Positions 24,314 through 34,108 of a stretch of 64,000 nt of DNA are shown one piece after another. The stretch is from KACC-23026 sp963829575. GTDB taxonomy: Bacteria; Bacillota; Bacilli; Bacillales; Sporolactobacillaceae. Positions within the stretch are counted from its first letter, which is position 1, and each line of letters opens with the position of its first letter. Both the position numbers and the translations under genes were made by a program. The stretch is from NCBI GenBank assembly GCA_963829575.1, contig CAWHJF010000015.1, positions 1 to 64,000 of the forward strand, written 5' to 3'. The notes beneath the pieces are model-generated. The model did not search any database, was not told where the DNA came from, and worked only from the letters and a program-made list of their open reading frames with translations.

Positions 24314-27300
24314 CTATTTCACTTCACTCATCCCTTTTTCCACACTGAAATACTTGGCTTCTGGATGCGAGAATACGAGTGCAGTGACGCTTGCCTCTGG
24401 GTCCATCATGAATCCATCGGTCAGTTCGACGCCAATGTCTTCCGGCTGGATTAAGCCAAATAATTTCGTTTGGTCCTCAAGGTTCGGACACGCTGGATAG
24501 CCAAACGACACGCGTAAGCCTTGATATCGAGCAATGAATCTCTCCCGCATTGTCATCTCTTGCGAATCCGGGAATCCCCAGGTGTCACGTAAGATGTGGT
24601 GCGTGCGTTCAGCAAACGCCTCCGCTAATTCAAGAGCGACGGCTTGAATGGCATGTGAGCGGAGATAGTCTCCTTTATTTTTCCACTGCTCGGCCAACTC
24701 TCGGACACCTCGACCAGCGGTAACGGAGAAGAAGGCGACGTAATCCATGACCCCACTCTCAACCGGTCGCAAATAATCAGAAAGACCGAGATATGGCGCA
24801 TTTTCCTGACGCGGAAATTCAAATCGCTCAATCACCGTTTTTTGATCTTTGGGATCATAGATGAGCACATCGTCCCCATCGGACTGTGCTGGAAAAAATT
24901 GATACATGGCCTGCGGGTGAAGTAAGGCTTCTCGTTCGCTTTGATCCAAAAGATCATTAATTAATTCAAAAAGTTGAACCGCCTTTTTGTCGCCCTCTTC
25001 AATTTTTTTCAAGACATTCCCTTTAAAACCAAGATGTTTTCCAATTAGCATTTGCAGATTAATATAAGGACGAATGTATTTAATCGGATAATTACGCAAA
25101 ATATGCCGTTCAAAGTCCGGCGGCGTAAATACCGGAGCATTCCGAGAAATTGTGGACACCTTTGGTCCCGTTTCTTCCTCTTTCGGCTTTGGGTTTTCAA
25201 ATGTCTTTTTATTGGTCATATCGAGTCGTGCTTTCTCTAGCTCTTCTAAAAGTCTGTCGCGATCCGCTTCTCGAACAACGCGGTTGGCAAAATCCAAGCC
25301 TTCCATGGCGTCTTTTGCAAAAATGACCGGTGCCTCATATTGAGGTTTGATTTTGGTATACGTGAATTTTTTAGTTAACGCCGCCCCACCAACTAAAAGT
25401 GGAACATCCACGCCTGCTTTTTGAAAATCATCGGCCGTTACGACCATTTGTTGGGCCGATTTGACGAGCAAACCGGATAACCCGATCATATCGGGCTTGT
25501 GTTCGCGATAGGCCTGAATCAATTTCTCTGGCAACACTTTGATCCCAAGATTTATCACTTCAAAGCCATTGTTCGAGAGAATGATTTCAACCAGATTTTT
25601 TCCAATATCATGCACGTCGCCTTTTACAGTCGCAAGAAGGATTTTCCCTTTATTCGCAGAATCCGTTTTTTCCATAAAAGGTTCCAAATGAGACACAGCC
25701 GCTTTCATGACTTCTGCACTCTGGAGCACTTCCGCCACAATCAGTTCATTTAGATTAAACAGGCGTCCGACTTCTGTCATCCCGGTCATGAGCGGTCCAT
25801 TAATAATATCAAGGGGTTTACTTGTTTGCAGCGCCTCATTCAAATCTTCAATCAGGCCTTGTTTGGAGCCGTCGACCACATATTGAGCCAGACGCTCATT
25901 TAAAGGGAGTTTCGGCCGCTCGCTGACATCCACAGGTTTCTTTTTTCGATAAAATGCTGTGAACTCAGCAACCAATTCATCCGTGGTTTCAAACAACAAA
26001 CGGCGTGCCAAGTCTTTTTCTTCTGCAGAAATTGACGCATAACGCTCGAGTTTTTCTGTATTAACAATGGCGTAACCGAGTCCCGCTTTCGTGCACTCGT
26101 ATAAAAAGACTGAGTTCAACACTTCGCGACCGGCCGGCGGCAAACCAAAGGACACGTTGCTAACACCTAAGATAATCGGACATTCAGGGAGCGCTTCCCG
26201 TAATAAACGGATCCCTTCAACGGTCTCAAGAGCGGAGCCAATATATTTGGCGTCTCCGGTTCCCACCGGAAAGGTCAAAGGGTCAAAAATAAGGTCTGAC
26301 TTCTGGAGGCCATACTTGCCTACTAAGAGGTCAACCGAGCGTTTCGCGACTTCTAACTTCCGCTCACGTGTGACCGCCATCCCTTCTTCATCAATCGTCC
26401 CAACCACTAACGCTGCGCCATATTTCTTAGCTAACTTGGCAACAATGGCCAATCGCTCTTCGCCATCTTCAAGGTTGGTTGAATTGATGATCGCTTTTCC
26501 TTGGGACGCCTTCAGCCCAAGTTCGACGACCGCTGCATCGGTTGAGTCAATCATGAGCGGCACCTTGACTTTCCGAACGACCTTAGCTAAAAACGCCTCC
26601 ATGTCTTCGGTTTCTTCTCGGTCAGGGTCAGCTAAACAGATGTCAATCACATGAGCGCCGGATTTAACCTGAGCTCGGGCAATTTCAGAGGCCGCCTCAT
26701 AGTCGCCTTCAGTAATCAATCGTTTAAATTTACGCGAGCCAATGACATTCGTGCGTTCTCCAACCATGACTGGACGATTGTCTTCTTCTAAGAAGAGCGA
26801 AGTTAACCCGGATACTGCGTGCGCATGTCGTTGTGAGAAAGTACGAGGGGTAAAATCCGCCATTACGTTTCTCAATTCGCGAATGTGGTCAGGCGTTGTG
26901 CCGCAGCAACCCCCAACAATATTTAACCACCCCTGTTCGGCAAAGTCGGTCATTTTTTTCGCAAAACTCAACGGTGTTTCGTGATAATGGCCTTCTTCAT
27001 CCGGAAGTCCGGCATTCGGATAACAGCTCACACCGGTATCACTCAGTTGACTTAAAGTACGGATATGGTCACGCATGAACTCTGGACCTGTTGCACAGTT
27101 TAATCCAACTGAAATAGGGTTCAAATGCTCAACAGACAAATAAAACGCGTCGATCGTTTGCCCGGCAAGCGTTGTTCCCATCGGTTCAATGGTTCCAGAA
27201 ATCATAAGTGGCAACGTCTCACCCTTCTCTTCAAAGGCTTGCTGGATGCCAAGGCTCGCGGCTTTGACATTTAAAAGATCTTGCGACGTTTCAAGAAGTA

Positions 27301-27772
27301 AAAGATCCACCCCACCGTTTATCAAGCCTTTTGCTTGAACTTTATAGGACTCGGCCAGTTCTTCAAACGTCGCACCACCTGTGACGGATAAGCTTTTGGT
27401 CGTCGGCCCCATCGCTCCAGCTACAAATCGCGGCCATAATTCCGTCGAGAACGCGTCGGCTTCCGCACGAGCTAACTCAGCCGCTTTCCGTGAGATTTCA
27501 TCAGCCTGGTCTTGCAACTCATAATCCGCTAATACAATCGGTGTTGAGCCAAAAGTATTGGTTGAAATGATGTCCGCACCGGCTTCTAGATACGCTCTAT
27601 GAATCTCTTGAATGACATCAGGGCGTGTGAGATTAAGATATTCATTGCACCCGTCGTATTCGGCGCCTCCAAAATCATCCTCAGTTAAATTTCTTTGTTG
27701 AATCAACGTCCCCATTCCTCCGTCAAGCAGGAGAATGCGAGAGGTCATCACGTCTTGCACATTCTTAGTCAT
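24314..27772 (-). CDS. metH: Cobalamin-dependent methionine synthase
   Basis: A 1152-residue protein with all four modules. The homocysteine domain has Zn ligands Cys226, Cys289 and Cys290. The pterin-binding domain spans about 330-610 (VMVGERTNVIGSRKF). The B12 domain spans about 620-850 with the base-off histidine in DVHDIG (719-724). The AdoMet activation domain spans about 880-1145 with RVSFGYPACP. It transfers the methyl group of methyl-THF to homocysteine through cobalamin. The ATG at 27772 lies behind AAAGGGG; an upstream ATG at 27802 lacks a site. An S-box leader controls it. Confidence 0.96.
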   Translation of the reverse strand: MTKNVQDVMTSRILLLDGGMGTLIQQRNLTEDDFGGAEYDGCNEYLNLTRPDVIQEIHRAYLEAGADIISTNTFGSTPIVLADYELQDQADEISRKAAELARAEADAFSTELWPRFVAGAMGPTTKSLSVTGGATFEELAESYKVQAKGLINGGVDLLLLETSQDLLNVKAASLGIQQAFEEKGETLPLMISGTIEPMGTTLAGQTIDAFYLSVEHLNPISVGLNCATGPEFMRDHIRTLSQLSDTGVSCYPNAGLPDEEGHYHETPLSFAKKMTDFAEQGWLNIVGGCCGTTPDHIRELRNVMADFTPRTFSQRHAHAVSGLTSLFLEEDNRPVMVGERTNVIGSRKFKRLITEGDYEAASEIARAQVKSGAHVIDICLADPDREETEDMEAFLAKVVRKVKVPLMIDSTDAAVVELGLKASQGKAIINSTNLEDGEERLAIVAKLAKKYGAALVVGTIDEEGMAVTRERKLEVAKRSVDLLVGKYGLQKSDLIFDPLTFPVGTGDAKYIGSALETVEGIRLLREALPECPIILGVSNVSFGLPPAGREVLNSVFLYECTKAGLGYAIVNTEKLERYASISAEEKDLARRLLFETTDELVAEFTAFYRKKKPVDVSERPKLPLNERLAQYVVDGSKQGLIEDLNEALQTSKPLDIINGPLMTGMTEVGRLFNLNELIVAEVLQSAEVMKAAVSHLEPFMEKTDSANKGKILLATVKGDVHDIGKNLVEIILSNNGFEVINLGIKVLPEKLIQAYREHKPDMIGLSGLLVKSAQQMVVTADDFQKAGVDVPLLVGGAALTKKFTYTKIKPQYEAPVIFAKDAMEGLDFANRVVREADRDRLLEELEKARLDMTNKKTFENPKPKEEETGPKVSTISRNAPVFTPPDFERHILRNYPIKYIRPYINLQMLIGKHLGFKGNVLKKIEEGDKKAVQLFELINDLLDQSEREALLHPQAMYQFFPAQSDGDDVLIYDPKDQKTVIERFEFPRQENAPYLGLSDYLRPVESGVMDYVAFFSVTAGRGVRELAEQWKNKGDYLRSHAIQAVALELAEAFAERTHHILRDTWGFPDSQEMTMRERFIARYQGLRVSFGYPACPNLEDQTKLFGLIQPEDIGVELTDGFMMDPEASVTALVFSHPEAKYFSVEKGMSEVK

Positions 27773-27871
27773 ATAAAGCCCCTTTCCAACTATTCCTTGC
27801 ACATCGTGGTCTCAGTCAGATGTACCTTTAACTCAAACACGTTCAAGTCAACAACCCAGTTACAAATCTAA

Positions 27872-27910
27872 TAAAAAGGGCCTCTCTGAATTTCAGAAAG
27901 ACCCTTTTAT
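27872..27910 (-). terminator. Terminator of the SAM riboswitch
   Basis: On the minus strand AAAAGGGTCTTTCTGAA and TTCAGAGAGGCCCTTTTT form a long stem with a T-rich 3' side, immediately after the aptamer and 100 bp before the metH start. It would end transcription when SAM is bound. Confidence 0.9.
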
Positions 27911-27919
27911 CTATTTGGG

Positions 27920-28023
27920 CTCTCATCTTTCAGACCACTCTGCTGGAGTTAGCACCGTGAAAAACATGTTTTCCGGTTGCCGGGTTTCATCGGGCCAGTC
28001 CCTCCACCTACTCTTGATAAGAG
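27920..28023 (-). ncRNA. SAM-I (S-box) riboswitch
   Basis: On the minus strand the sequence opens CTCTTATCAAGAG, then AGGTGGAGGGACTGGCCC, GATGAAACCCGGCAACC, a variable P3 hairpin (GGAAAACATGTTTTTCAC), GGTGCTAACTCC, GCAGA and GATGAGAG. These are the conserved S-box elements in order, including the kink-turn and the GAUGAAACCCGGCAAC core. It is placed to control metH and the downstream homocysteine methyltransferase/MTHFR gene. Confidence 0.97.
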
Positions 28024-28059
28024 AATTTTTATTAAGTTTGAGTTTTTTATATAATTCAC

Positions 28060-28088
28060 AATTTACCTTGTTCTCCTTCTTATGTCAA
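28060..28088 (-). promoter_or_regulatory. Promoter of the SAM riboswitch-metH transcript
   Basis: A perfect TTGACA (28088-28083), a 17-nt spacer and TAAATT (28065-28060) on the minus strand, about 40 bp before the aptamer. Confidence 0.6.
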
Positions 28089-28207
28089 CCTCTTTTTCAA
28101 TAGGGATTTTTTGGATGTCAAGGGTATTGCTCAACTCTATAGGCCTCTAATGAACTCACTTTCCACACATTTCTTTCACAAAACTGTGAGTTTATCTGTC
28201 AAAACTT

Positions 28208-28235
28208 TTGAAAAAACTCAGTTTTCGCTTATGAT
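28208..28235 (+). promoter_or_regulatory. Promoter of the adenine deaminase gene
   Basis: TTGAAA (28208-28213), a 16-nt spacer and TATGAT (28230-28235). An imperfect inverted repeat, AAAACTGTGAGTTT and AAACTCAGTTTT, straddles the -35 region and might be an operator. No purine riboswitch is visible. Confidence 0.55.
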
Positions 28236-28263
28236 AGTTCCATATAGGAAAAAGGAGTGAAGG

Positions 28264-30006
28264 ATGATGGCAATCGACCAAGCACACTTAAAAAAGCGGA
28301 TCGCTGTTGCAACCAAACAAATGCCAGCCGATCTTGTTATAAAAAATGCCCAAATCATAGACGTGTTTAACCTCGCCATCATAAAAGGAGATCTTGCGAT
28401 TGTAGACGGAGTATTTGTCGGTATTGGCGACTACGAGGGGCTCGAAACCCTAAATGCAGAAGGACGACTCGTCTGTCCGGCACTCATCGATGGCCATGTT
28501 CACATCGAGTCTTCTATGGTGACACCAACTGAATTTTCTAAGGTCATCCTTCCACACGGTGTCACAACCGTCATTACCGATCCGCATGAAATTGGTAATG
28601 TCTCCGGGACAAAAGGCATTCAATTCATGATTGATAATTCGGCTGATCTTCCAGCTGATCTTTTCTTTATGTTGCCTTCTTGTGTCCCAGCAACACCATT
28701 TGAAAATTCTGGCGCCAACCTTGGAGCTGAAGATTTAGAGCCGTTTTACCAAGATCCCCGTGTCCTTGGCTTAGCGGAAGTCATGGATTATCCCTCTCTT
28801 CAATCGGCTGACGAGGGCCTTCTAAATAAACTAGTGAGCAATTCCGTTCATCGTGAACAGATCGATGGCCATTTAGCTGGTTTGAATACGGATGCCGTCA
28901 ATGTGTATCGATCGAGTGGCGTTTCAACCGATCACGAATGTGAAACGGCAGAAGAAGCGCGCGAACGGTTAAGTCGCGGTATGTATCTTCTGATTCGAGA
29001 AGGCTCGGTTGCGAAGAATTTAAAGGCGTTGATCGAGGTGGTCACCCCGCAAAATGCAAGGCGGTGTTTGTTCTGTACCGATGACAAACACTTGGACGAT
29101 CTTATAGAGGAAGGAAGCATCGATCACAACATCCGCTTAGCGATCGCGGAAGGACTTGACCCATTGACTGCCATTCAAATGGGTTCATTAAATGCGGCGG
29201 AATGCTATGGTCTCAAAACCAAGGGCGCGCTTGCCCCCGGTTACGAAGCCGATTTTATTATTTTGGACGATCTTGAGACGTTTAAAATTGCGGGCGTCTA
29301 CAAAAATGGCCAATGCGTCGCGAGGCATGGGGAGCTTTTGGTTGACGTTCCAGAAGCACATACACCATCGCCTGCTTTAATGGACTCTGTGAAGCTCGCT
29401 GAAATCAAACCCGACGATTTGCAAATCAAAATCGGGTCTGAAAATGAAGCCCATATCGTTGGGATCATCCCTAATCAACTGACCACTCGCCATCTTATAG
29501 AGAAGGTCGAAGTAGATAACGGTGTGTTTACTCCTTCTACAGAAACCGACCAACTTAAAATGGTCGTCATAGAACGGCATCGGAAGACGGGATCCATTGG
29601 ACGCGGCATTGTAAAAGGCTTCGGCTTGAAGTCAGGGGCACTTGCTACGACCGTCGCTCACGATTCTCATAATGTGGTTGCGGTAGGCACGTCGGATGCG
29701 AATCTGCTCTATGCGATCGATTGTCTAAATAAACAAAATGGTGGTCTTGTGGTAGTGGATCAAGGGGAAACACTCGCGTCTCTTCCACTTCCTATTTCGG
29801 GATTATTGTCCGACCAATCTGCACACGTTGTGAATCAAGGCTTAAAAGAGCTTAAAATCGCGTTATCCAAAGTCGGTTTTACAGGACCCTTTAACCCGTT
29901 CCTGTCGCTGTCATTTTTGACCCTACCTGTCATACCGACGCTTAAATTAACCGATCTGGGATTATTCGATGTGGAACAGTTCAAACATATTTCGGTTAGT
30001 GTTTAA
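28264..30006 (+). CDS. ade: Adenine deaminase
   Basis: A 580-residue amidohydrolase that deaminates adenine to hypoxanthine for purine salvage. The first domain has the metal-binding IDGHVHIESSM, TDPHEIGN and, later, FCTDDKHLDDL motifs. The family's C-terminal domain includes IVKGFGLKSGALATTVAHDSHN. Length matches B. subtilis Ade. AAGGAG precedes a double ATG (28264 or 28267). It stands alone between its own promoter and a terminator. Confidence 0.94.
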   Translation: MMAIDQAHLKKRIAVATKQMPADLVIKNAQIIDVFNLAIIKGDLAIVDGVFVGIGDYEGLETLNAEGRLVCPALIDGHVHIESSMVTPTEFSKVILPHGVTTVITDPHEIGNVSGTKGIQFMIDNSADLPADLFFMLPSCVPATPFENSGANLGAEDLEPFYQDPRVLGLAEVMDYPSLQSADEGLLNKLVSNSVHREQIDGHLAGLNTDAVNVYRSSGVSTDHECETAEEARERLSRGMYLLIREGSVAKNLKALIEVVTPQNARRCLFCTDDKHLDDLIEEGSIDHNIRLAIAEGLDPLTAIQMGSLNAAECYGLKTKGALAPGYEADFIILDDLETFKIAGVYKNGQCVARHGELLVDVPEAHTPSPALMDSVKLAEIKPDDLQIKIGSENEAHIVGIIPNQLTTRHLIEKVEVDNGVFTPSTETDQLKMVVIERHRKTGSIGRGIVKGFGLKSGALATTVAHDSHNVVAVGTSDANLLYAIDCLNKQNGGLVVVDQGETLASLPLPISGLLSDQSAHVVNQGLKELKIALSKVGFTGPFNPFLSLSFLTLPVIPTLKLTDLGLFDVEQFKHISVSV

Positions 30007-30169
30007 AGTGGGGGCGCGGAGTACTAGAGTACTGGTGGCGGGGAAATGAGATTGGTTGTGTGTGAGGCGCTGGGTGAAAGAAGGCGCCTATTGCACACAA
30101 ATCACGAAGATCAAGCCGGGATGTGTGCATTGGAAACACATTCCACACAGCGACAACACCAATAATCTG

Positions 30170-30202
30170 AAAAGCTGCCAAACGCTTAGTTTGGCAGCTT
30201 TT
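30170..30202. terminator. Bidirectional terminator between ade and yfhD
   Basis: AAAAGCTGCCAAA and TTTGGCAGCTTTT form a perfect 13-bp stem with a 7-nt loop. It has T runs on both strands and lies between converging genes. The span 30007-30169 holds no gene. Confidence 0.9.
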
Positions 30203-30215
30203 ATTCGTTTACCGT

Positions 30216-30413
30216 TTAATCCTGTTCGTCTTTTCGATCTACGTCTGTTGGATCATAGCCAGGCTGAGCTTTTAAGTCGTACACTTCGTTCAATTCTCTC
30301 GCAAGTTCCAACTCTTCACCTGAATCATATGGCCGCTTCAATTGCTTTGGCGTTTGCGGCAAGGTGGACGCGTTTTGGTCTCGATTGACACGTGTTTTTT
30401 GACCTCGACCCAT
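30216..30413 (-). CDS. yfhD: YfhD family small protein
   Basis: A 65-residue hydrophilic protein. It opens MGRGQKTRVNRDQN and continues LPQTPKQLK and LARELNEVYDL, the pattern of the Bacillus YfhD family, which is found in spore formers and has no known biochemical role. The ATG at 30413 lies 8 nt after AGGAG; the frame is open 26 codons further upstream without a site. Confidence 0.75.
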   Translation of the reverse strand: MGRGQKTRVNRDQNASTLPQTPKQLKRPYDSGEELELARELNEVYDLKAQPGYDPTDVDRKDEQD

Positions 30414-30548
30414 TCTCCCACTCCTAGCTATACGGTTTAACCCAAATTTGTGGGTCATTTTAGGTTGTTCTGAACCCCTATTTCTATTCATTTAGGAATG
30501 AAAAACTTATAGCAAGCGGGTGGTTCAACATGGGATCACTCATTCGTG

Positions 30549-31340
30549 TTAGGCTTTGATCGTGCCTTCCAAGACGTTAACCGCTTGACCCGCAAGGATA
30601 ACCCGATCGTCTTGAAGGGACACTTTTAGGTTTCCGCCACGCGGAGAGGCTTGAAAAGCATAGAAGTCCTTTTTACCGAGTTTTTTCGCCCAGTATGGCG
30701 CTAGTCCACAATGCGCGGATCCAGTCACTGGATCTTCCTGAATCCCTAACGAAGGAAAAAACGCCCGTGAAATAAAATCATAATCGGATGTGTCCGCACG
30801 ACTCGTCACGATAATGCCCCGAGTTTTAATTTTTTCAAATTCCGACCAGACCGGTTGTAAATTTCTTACAGCCAATTCTGACTCGACTTCCACGATGTAA
30901 TCCAATCGATTTTTTCCGCAGTATTGAATCGGAACCCCCACCCCATCACGCAGCGCGTCTGGCAACTCACATTCGGACTCAGGCTCTGATGGGAAATTGA
31001 GCTCAATCCATCCCTCATTTTGTGTCGCGCTGAGTGAACCACTGAGTGTCTGGAACACAATCGGATCATGTCGATCCACCTGACCACCTTCCCATAAGGC
31101 GTGGGCGCTTGCTAATGTGGCATGACCGCACAAATCCACTTCGGCAACAGGTGTGAACCATCTTAGTGAGTAGCCGTCCTCTATTGGACGCACAAAAGCA
31201 GTTTCTGACAAATTCATCTCCGCCGCCACTAATTGCATCCATTCCGTTGGTTTGTCCTCAGTCAAGAGAAGGACCGCCGCTGGATTTCCTTTAAACGGTT
31301 CATCGGTAAACGCATCGATCTGTAACACTTTATTCGCCAT
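30549..31340 (-). CDS. PhzF family isomerase/epimerase
   Basis: A 263-residue PhzF-like protein with the diaminopimelate-epimerase-type double fold. It has DAFTDEPFKGNPAAV near the start, NLSETAFV with the catalytic Glu, FTPVAEVDLCGHATLASA in the first half, and QEDPVTGSAHCGLAPYW with PRGGNLKV in the second. Family members catalyse proton-shift isomerisations; the substrate is unknown. The start is the ATG at 31340 behind AAGGAG. It lies 23 bp after a VOC-domain gene and is probably co-transcribed with it. Confidence 0.88.
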   Translation of the reverse strand: MANKVLQIDAFTDEPFKGNPAAVLLLTEDKPTEWMQLVAAEMNLSETAFVRPIEDGYSLRWFTPVAEVDLCGHATLASAHALWEGGQVDRHDPIVFQTLSGSLSATQNEGWIELNFPSEPESECELPDALRDGVGVPIQYCGKNRLDYIVEVESELAVRNLQPVWSEFEKIKTRGIIVTSRADTSDYDFISRAFFPSLGIQEDPVTGSAHCGLAPYWAKKLGKKDFYAFQASPRGGNLKVSLQDDRVILAGQAVNVLEGTIKA

Positions 31341-31363
31341 GATTCTCGTCTCCTTTTTACGAT

Positions 31364-31741
31364 CTATTCTTCTCTGATCCATTCTAAAAATTCAAGTCGG
31401 TTTCCAAAAAAATCATACGCGTAAAAACGAGCCGCACCTGGCAAATTGGAATCGGGGACGACCTCAATCTGATGTTGGATGAGATGCGCTTTTAATGCCT
31501 CTAGATTTTCCACTTCAAAACCTGGATGGGCTTTTTTGGCAGGAATGAAAGGTTCTTCAATCCCAATGTGGATTTGATAGCGACCAAATTCAAACCAAAC
31601 CCCACCTCTTTGACGTAAGGCTTCCGGCTTTTCCACTTCTTTAAAACCTAAGATTTGAGAAAAAAATTCCCGCGATTTGTCTTCTGCGCCTTTTGGCGCG
31701 GCAAGCTGAATATGATGAATGCCTTTGATCGAGTAAACCAT
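31364..31741 (-). CDS. VOC/glyoxalase family protein
   Basis: A 125-residue single vicinal-oxygen-chelate domain pair. It has GIHHIQLAAPKGAED at the start with a metal-ligand His, IHIGIEEPF, a central HPGFEV and C-terminal YAYDFFGNRLEFLEW with the terminal Glu ligand. Members are dioxygenases, glyoxalases or resistance proteins; the role here is unknown. AAAGGAGAGGG precedes the ATG. It is the first gene of a pair with phzF. Confidence 0.85.
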   Translation of the reverse strand: MVYSIKGIHHIQLAAPKGAEDKSREFFSQILGFKEVEKPEALRQRGGVWFEFGRYQIHIGIEEPFIPAKKAHPGFEVENLEALKAHLIQHQIEVVPDSNLPGAARFYAYDFFGNRLEFLEWIREE

Positions 31742-31895
31742 CTAAACCCTCTCCTTTTTTGATCTACTTCAAGGATAAATGGTTTCGGTTGATAAGTATA
31801 ATCGATTCATTTTATGAATTCCGATAAGAATAACTTATGTGTTTTATGTCGCTATACACAGGCTCGCCCTCCTTTATGTGAACACATCCAGCCCC

Positions 31896-32315
31896 CTAGG
31901 TGAGTCGCTTTTCCAAATAATAAAGCTGATAGCCTTTTGGATGATCCTCCACCGTTCCTAGGACTTGAAATCCAAGCCGCTTATAAAATTCGGGTGCTTG
32001 GAAGCTAAACGTATCCAATAAAATTAACCGACAGCCTTGCGTTCTAGCATACGCTTCCATTTGCTCCATGAGTTGAAGACCGTATCCTTTGGATCTAAAC
32101 CGCTCGTCCACCCATAATAGGTCGATGTGCAAATGAGCCCAAAAAATGGTACCGGTAATGCCACCAACACTCTCTTCCTTTTCATTTCTTAACACGAAGC
32201 TCACATTTTCAAATGGATTTTTTGTCTCTTTCGGTAGACAACTGCCATTATAATCAATGAGCTTCCGCCGAATAAATTGATTGTCCGCTTGATCCCATTG
32301 CTTTGTAATTTTCAT
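31896..32315 (-). CDS. GNAT family N-acetyltransferase
   Basis: A 139-residue GNAT. The acetyl-CoA-binding motif A is in LLWVDERFRSKGYGLQLME and motif B in LLDTFSFQAPEFYKRLGFQV. This compact form with a FQAPEFYKRLGF end resembles small acetyltransferases acting on amines or antibiotics; the substrate is unknown. GGGAGGG lies about 8 nt before the ATG. Confidence 0.87.
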   Translation of the reverse strand: MKITKQWDQADNQFIRRKLIDYNGSCLPKETKNPFENVSFVLRNEKEESVGGITGTIFWAHLHIDLLWVDERFRSKGYGLQLMEQMEAYARTQGCRLILLDTFSFQAPEFYKRLGFQVLGTVEDHPKGYQLYYLEKRLT

Positions 32316-32660
32316 AAAACCCTCCCCGTCCAGTAACTACGCTTTCATACAAATCACTATATCACAATAGGAAAAATATGGTTATATTAACCTGTGGAAG
32401 AAGGATGAACGGTGTGATAAAGGATCAACGTGTCCACTAACTCAAAACAGGGACACCTCGTTCCGCTAATCACCTAATACTCCGCTTTTCCGACTCGTTA
32501 TGTCCACCAGATCACGCTATTCCGTTTAATGGCACCACTAATCACGCCATCCGCGCCAAATAGCGTACCCTCGTGGCCATAATCCAGCTTCACACCTAGC
32601 ATTCGCATCCATTAGCGGATCAACGTTTCCCTACTCTCAAAACGACAACTCTAGCATCCC
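32316..32660. other. Intergenic region with degenerate direct repeats
   Basis: About 345 bp without a credible gene. GGATCAACGTGTCCACTAAC (32422 area) and GGATCAACGTTTCCCTACTC (about 32619) are similar and each is followed by TCAAAAC. CGCTAATCAC/ACTAATCACGCC recur between them. It looks like a decayed repeat; no RNA is recognised. Confidence 0.4.
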
Positions 32661-32662
32661 TC

Positions 32663-32700
32663 AAAAAAGAAACAGAGGCTGGACCTCTTTCGTCCAGCCC
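32663..32700 (-). terminator. Terminator of the ECF sigma/anti-sigma-like operon
   Basis: On the minus strand GGCTGGAC/GTCCAGCC with a GAAAGAG loop, then a TCTGTTTCTTTTTT tail, 20 bp past the stop codon. Confidence 0.88.
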
Positions 32701-32722
32701 CAACTTGATGAGCACTCGCCTG

Positions 32723-34108
32723 TTATGTGGCCTTAAACGTCACACTGGTCAGGAAATTCCCTTTGGACAGGACCACCAAGTGGTAGGTTCCTTTTTTTAG
32801 TTTGAGCGTCGTGGAAAGGTGATCACTAGAACTCAGATCTTGACCCACTTGTTTTCCATCATCTGAAAGCACCACAATTTGTGTTGAGCTAAAATTTTTC
32901 AACAGAGATAGGTCCAAATCAGCTTGATTTTTAGTATTTAGTGCTAAACTCAAACCCTCTCCTGACGCCTTCCAATTTCCCTTTATCGTTCCAAATCCCA
33001 TATTCAATGCATTGTTAGTTAAGACATTCTGATTTTCCGGATCGATTGACACAATATGCTGGACACGAATCCTGCCGAGTATGTTCCCGCCATCCGACGC
33101 TTCAAACGTCCATTGGCCTTCTGCATCCATAGTGACATAAGCTAAGACCGCTTGAGTTTGATTCATTTTAATATAAGGAGCTGAACGTATTGGAATAGTG
33201 AGATCCATCCCATTCGGTTTGTGCGCAATGATTTTGACCCTTTTTAGATTGGCAGAAGGATCCAATAGAAAAATTAAAGGTGTTTTTTCTCCCTTAACAG
33301 TCTGATACAACGCATCTACAGGCTGTGCTTTTTTGGGAACGCCAAAATACTGACTGTAAATGTCCATGAGATGTGGAAAACTCCAAAGCATGCCGGCTAA
33401 TTGAAACCCCTTTTTCCCAGCCAAACCAAGGTTTTCGTAGATTGGCCCTCCAGGATTGGAGAACTGAACCGTTGAATCCGCCTCCGTCTCACTGTACTTA
33501 CGAGTCGTCTCTTTACTTGGCACATTTTTCATATCAAACGTCACCACATCACCTGATGACATCGTGAGCGTGACTTTAATCGTATCGGTATCCGCAGTCA
33601 CAAATCCATCACCTGTAATTGTATAGGAATTGTTATGATCAAAAGCCACTTCACCACTTTCCGTCATCGCTCGGTGGGCTCCTTTAACACTCAATTTGAC
33701 AGGTCTGGTTGCCGTTGTCAGCTTGCCATGATACGTGATGGTCAAGGCTTCCTGATGATCATTTTTCTTCCAGTCCGGACTCGTTGGATCATATGAAAAA
33801 CGATGGTCAAACACGTGATCCGTTGCGGACCACTTGCCCGTTTCCCCTTTTAAGATATAAGTGGTGTCGGTCACATTGGGATTCGAGTCGGTCGACGTAT
33901 TGGAGTTCGGTGTCGTAGCCGATTGCCGGTGAAGATAAGGGACAGCAAGACCAAAAATTAGAAGAACCGCTGCAACAAGTGCTGCTTTAACCCGCATTGA
34001 AAAAAGGGGTGATGACTTTTTTGGCTTTTGGCGCGTTAATTTCTGATAAAATAGCGCTTTCTCATCTTGAGACGTTTGGAGTGGTTGATAGTCATCAAAT
34101 AAGCCCAT
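32723..34108 (-). CDS. Membrane-anchored extracytoplasmic protein, probable anti-sigma partner
   Basis: A 461-residue protein with a short basic cytoplasmic part (1-40), one transmembrane helix (about 41-59, ALVAAVLLIFGLAVPYL) and a large extracytoplasmic region rich in Ser, Thr, Asp and Asn that ends in beta-rich repeats. The start overlaps the sigma-factor stop by 14 bp, typical of sigma/anti-sigma pairs. The cytoplasmic segment lacks a recognisable zinc anti-sigma motif (HxxxCxxC). The role as anti-sigma or sensor is inferred from position and topology. GGAGGG precedes the ATG. Confidence 0.7.
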   Translation of the reverse strand: MGLFDDYQPLQTSQDEKALFYQKLTRQKPKKSSPLFSMRVKAALVAAVLLIFGLAVPYLHRQSATTPNSNTSTDSNPNVTDTTYILKGETGKWSATDHVFDHRFSYDPTSPDWKKNDHQEALTITYHGKLTTATRPVKLSVKGAHRAMTESGEVAFDHNNSYTITGDGFVTADTDTIKVTLTMSSGDVVTFDMKNVPSKETTRKYSETEADSTVQFSNPGGPIYENLGLAGKKGFQLAGMLWSFPHLMDIYSQYFGVPKKAQPVDALYQTVKGEKTPLIFLLDPSANLKRVKIIAHKPNGMDLTIPIRSAPYIKMNQTQAVLAYVTMDAEGQWTFEASDGGNILGRIRVQHIVSIDPENQNVLTNNALNMGFGTIKGNWKASGEGLSLALNTKNQADLDLSLLKNFSSTQIVVLSDDGKQVGQDLSSSDHLSTTLKLKKGTYHLVVLSKGNFLTSVTFKAT

